Origin: Rhodobacter flavimaris
Lineage (GTDB): Bacteria; Pseudomonadota; Alphaproteobacteria; Rhodobacterales; Rhodobacteraceae
Length of the DNA stretch: 64,000 nt
Assembly: GCF_021378075.1 (NCBI RefSeq)
Contig: NZ_JAJUOS010000014.1
Span: 24,970 to 88,969, forward strand
Direction of reading: 5' to 3'
This document shows positions 61,691 to 64,000 of this stretch, one piece after another (within the stretch, counting starts at the first letter, position 1; every line of letters begins with the position of its first letter). A program made the translations under genes and the position numbers. The notes below the pieces were generated by a model. It had not been told where the DNA came from, did not search any database, and saw only the letters and a program-made list of their open reading frames with translations.

Positions 61691-61724
61691 AAGCAAGCTT
61701 TAGCTAAAAACACCCAATTAATAG

Positions 61725-62162
61725 CTATGCGCCTGCACGCTCGCGATAAAGTTCTTCAAGTATGGAGTTGCCTTCATCAGCTTGATCCCATGCGTGCGCC
61801 ATGATCAACCAACGCCCCGCCGATTTCACCAAAAGATAACCGCTGATATCGTGACTGGTTTCGGTTCCATTTTCCAGAAGTTCAGACGAGGCGAGGACAA
61901 CCGCGACACTTCCGAAGCGCAGAATCTTCATCCCCCGAGTGTGCTCCTCGAAGCTCAGCAAATTCTTTCTCGCGACAGTTTCCATGCGCTCGATAAATCC
62001 ATGCACCGAACGGAGCTGCGCAGGCCGCGCTGCGCTACAAAGCACGGCGTCAGGTAGAAAATCGGCACGAAACCTTTCCCAAGCGGGCTCTTCCCCCTCG
62101 CTCCAATACAGGGCCTCAAAGTGATTCCTGACAAGCTGTATGATGGCTTCGTCGTCTGACAT
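61725..62162 (-). CDS. NTF2-like (SnoaL/DUF4440-type) protein
   Basis: A 145-residue protein with a GGGAGAAGG site. The NTF2 cone fold is suggested by the N-terminal helix (DEAIIQLVRNHFEALYW), a middle strand region and the C-terminal SGYLLVKSAGRWLIMAHAWDQ. Family members are small hydrolases, isomerases or stress proteins; no substrate is assigned. Confidence 0.8.
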   Translation of the reverse strand: MSDDEAIIQLVRNHFEALYWSEGEEPAWERFRADFLPDAVLCSAARPAQLRSVHGFIERMETVARKNLLSFEEHTRGMKILRFGSVAVVLASSELLENGTETSHDISGYLLVKSAGRWLIMAHAWDQADEGNSILEELYRERAGA

Positions 62163-62435
62163 GTGCCTTCTCCCTCAACGAAACGTCATTTGAAACGAAG
62201 TTATGACACACCTGAGCTCAGCACGCACTGCACAGCCTCATTCCAAGCTCTGTTCAACCAGACCAAAGGATGCATTGGCGGCGGTGGGACTGTTACTTTT
62301 TTGAGCGGCAAGCCCGAGCGCGCCTTTGAATGCATAGCCCGCGCCACATCAGGTCCGCGAAAATGGCGTGATGAATATCGTAGACACGTCCTCAATTCAG
62401 GCGGATGCTTGTCCTATCGTTTCAGGGGGGATGTC

Positions 62436-63071
62436 ATGGCGCTTGAAGTAATTGGCTCCGGCTTTGGTAGAACGGGAACGAAATCGCTTAAAGCCGCTTT
62501 GGAACGGCTGGGCTACGGCCCTTGCCACCATATGCACGAAATCGTCGAAAACCCTGAACAGGTGACGCATTGGCAGCGGCTGGCTGCCGGAGAAGCTGTT
62601 GACTGGGCAGCGGTCTTCGCAGGGTACAAGTCCCAAGTGGACTGGCCAGGTGCACATGTCTGGCGCGAGTTGGCTCACGCTTTTCCGAACGCAAAGGTCG
62701 TCCATACGGTCCGGCCCGACGACAAGTGGTGGGCCAGCTTTGACAAAACGATCGGCAAACTGATGTCCCGATACAGGGACCTTCCGCTCCCACCTCACAT
62801 TCACGACATCCTCGCGGCATGGAACGAGCTGGCCGGCAAGAGCACCTTTGGTGGCGTCCTTGGCGACAAGGAGAATGGGCTGGCAGCCTATCGCAGAAGG
62901 ACCCAAGATGTACGCGAAGCGTTGCCGGCCGATCGATTGCTTGTCTTCGATGTGGCGGAGGGATGGGGTCCACTTTGCGCGTTCCTCGGCGTCGATGTGC
63001 CTGATGAACCGTTCCCGCACCATAATTTGAGGGCTGATTTTTGGGAGGTGCTCGGCGGTGAACCAGCCTGA
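62436..63071 (+). CDS. Sulfotransferase-family protein
   Basis: A 211-residue protein. The frame is open further upstream, but ATG 62436 has an AGGGGGG site and starts directly at the family motif: VIGSGFGRTGTKSLKAALERLG, the PAPS 5'-phosphosulfate loop. Later KVVHTVRPDDKWWASF provides the 3'-phosphate-binding Arg region. It resembles the short sulfotransferase group (Sulfotransfer_4-like) of marine bacteria. The acceptor substrate is unknown. Confidence 0.88.
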   Translation: MALEVIGSGFGRTGTKSLKAALERLGYGPCHHMHEIVENPEQVTHWQRLAAGEAVDWAAVFAGYKSQVDWPGAHVWRELAHAFPNAKVVHTVRPDDKWWASFDKTIGKLMSRYRDLPLPPHIHDILAAWNELAGKSTFGGVLGDKENGLAAYRRRTQDVREALPADRLLVFDVAEGWGPLCAFLGVDVPDEPFPHHNLRADFWEVLGGEPA

Positions 63072-63640
63072 TCACAGCTTCCCGAGGTTCACAGGACGAT
63101 GAGACGGTCTACCCTTGCCTCACCGGGCACCGGCATGTGTGGACAGCTCCGGGTGTTGTAAGACGGATTCAAACCCGCCTACGCAAGGGCAGAATGACTG
63201 CCCCTTATGCTGCGCAGAGACCGCGCCACTCGGCGAGAGCAGCGGCACGGTTAGCCTTGACGAGAGGTCAGTTGCACTAGCTGCGTTCCGGCCCAGGGGT
63301 TGGCACATGACCTCTCCAGCATGCGCGGCAGAGTTTTCGGATACCGGCGCAAAAAGAACCCCCTACCCGGAGACGGGCAGGGGCAGAACCAAAGGAAATC
63401 TTTCAGGAAGAAGTCCTTCGAGCGTAACACTTGGTTCGGGATCTGTCATCTCGCGGGATTTGGCGCACCCTATACTGGCAGTCTTTCCACTGGACGGTGT
63501 CTGACGGATTCCAACTCGGCATTCGGTTTTCCTGTGTGACACCAGATTGAACCTGGGGGATTTCTCAAAACTTGGCCGGACTAAATCTCGGGGAGTGCAC
63601 GGACGTCGAGGCTTGTGCGCGTTGATTGCCTCCCCACTGA
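63072..63640. other. 569-bp region without a supported gene
   Basis: Several short open frames overlap on both strands without ribosome sites. The region ends at an IS3-family left end and may contain further IS debris. I see no RNA gene. Confidence 0.4.
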
Positions 63641-63874
63641 AGTGGTCCACCAACTGGGATAGATATATCCCGATGCTAGGAGGACCAGTGAATGGCTCGA
63701 AAGCGAGACAAACCCGAAGAGATCGTGCTGAAGCTGCGGCAGGTTTAAGTTCAGCAAAGTCAAGGCAAGTCGATCTCTGATGCCGCTCGTCAGATCAGCG
63801 TGTCGCGGCAGACCTACTATCGGTGGCGCAAGGAATACGGTGGCATGAGCCGCGATCAGTGGAAGCGACTGAAG
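63641..63874 (+). pseudogene. IS3-family left end with disrupted orfA
   Basis: The terminal sequence CCACTGAAGTGGTCCACCAA begins here. OrfA starts at ATG 63692 (MARKRDKPEEIVLKLRQV) but meets a stop after 18 codons. The frame then continues (GKSISDAARQISVSRQTYYR, a helix-turn-helix) up to 63874, where another insertion sequence interrupts it. Confidence 0.75.
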
Positions 63875-64000
63875 TGTCCCCCGTCAGCGCCTATGGCACA
63901 GATTTGAGGTTGTGATTTAAGGAGGATTTGGGCTTCGTCGTAGTGACGAAGGAACGAAGATGAAGCCCAAATCCTCCAATTCAAAATCGCCGACCAAGCC
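63875..64000 (+). mobile_element. Left end of a second insertion sequence (truncated by window)
   Basis: From TGTCCCCCGTCAGCGC at 63875 the sequence departs from the IS3 orfA. A reading frame starts at ATG 63960 (MKPKSSNSKSPTK), which resembles OrfA starts of another IS3-family group. The window ends after 13 codons, so the assignment is tentative. Confidence 0.5.

Noticed and set aside
62163..62435. N-terminal extension of the sulfotransferase frame
   Set aside because: The added residues have no family resemblance, and ATG 62436 with a strong ribosome site starts exactly at the family motif.
1..64000. CRISPR array
   Set aside because: No series of regularly spaced identical repeats was seen anywhere in the window.

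Overview
The window looks like a high-GC alphaproteobacterial replicon, most likely from the Rhodobacteraceae. I base this on the tripartite tricarboxylate transport genes, the families of Na+-NQR, ACR3 and SulP genes, and the recombinase and insertion-sequence types. No rRNA or intact tRNA gene was seen, so chromosome versus large plasmid cannot be decided.

Layout. (1) 1-11141 is a tricarboxylate uptake and catabolism locus. It holds a GntR-tcuA-tcuB operon, a divergent AbrB-family membrane protein, the tctC-tctAB-prpF-hydroxyacid dehydrogenase operon, and a divergent TctD/TctE two-component system. (2) 11447-14886 is an eroded copy of a three-recombinase module: a tyrosine recombinase catalytic remnant, a second tyrosine recombinase and a large serine recombinase. 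(3) 14855-20892 is a segment bracketed by two direct copies of a decayed chimeric IS6/IS3 fragment. It carries an ACR3 arsenite exporter, an outer-membrane barrel protein and two paralogous Gly-rich exported proteins. (4) 20965-32044 is an Na+-NQR operon (nqrABCDEF-apbE-nqrM-CBS) with a divergent pentahaem cytochrome c, an IS5-family element and a PepSY/cytochrome b/LuxR operon. (5) 32543-37829 holds mixed metabolic genes. (6) 38876-44534 is an intact second copy of the three-recombinase module with small upstream genes. It ends in a 45-bp half of an initiator tRNA gene read as the tail of the serine recombinase. (7) 44491 to about 51337 is a compact integrative element with a tyrosine integrase, an AlpA-like regulator, a rolling-circle-type Rep, a coiled-coil membrane protein and a membrane-anchored SNase-like nuclease. 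(8) 51876-61413 is a cluster with a cyclic-nucleotide flavour: a SulP transporter with STAS and cNMP domains, an S9 peptidase, a PLP decarboxylase, an unknown protein, a class III cyclase with a four-Cys N-terminus and a membrane protein with a cNMP-type domain. (9) 61583-64000 holds IS remnants, an NTF2-like protein and a sulfotransferase.

The most interesting parts are the duplicated TR-TR-SR recombinase trio associated with the 3' half of tRNA-fMet, the small integrative element with phased repeats near both ends, and the cyclase/cNMP/SulP/decarboxylase cluster. The Na+-NQR operon also has an oddity: its NqrB is short and I cannot find the covalent-FMN motif in it.
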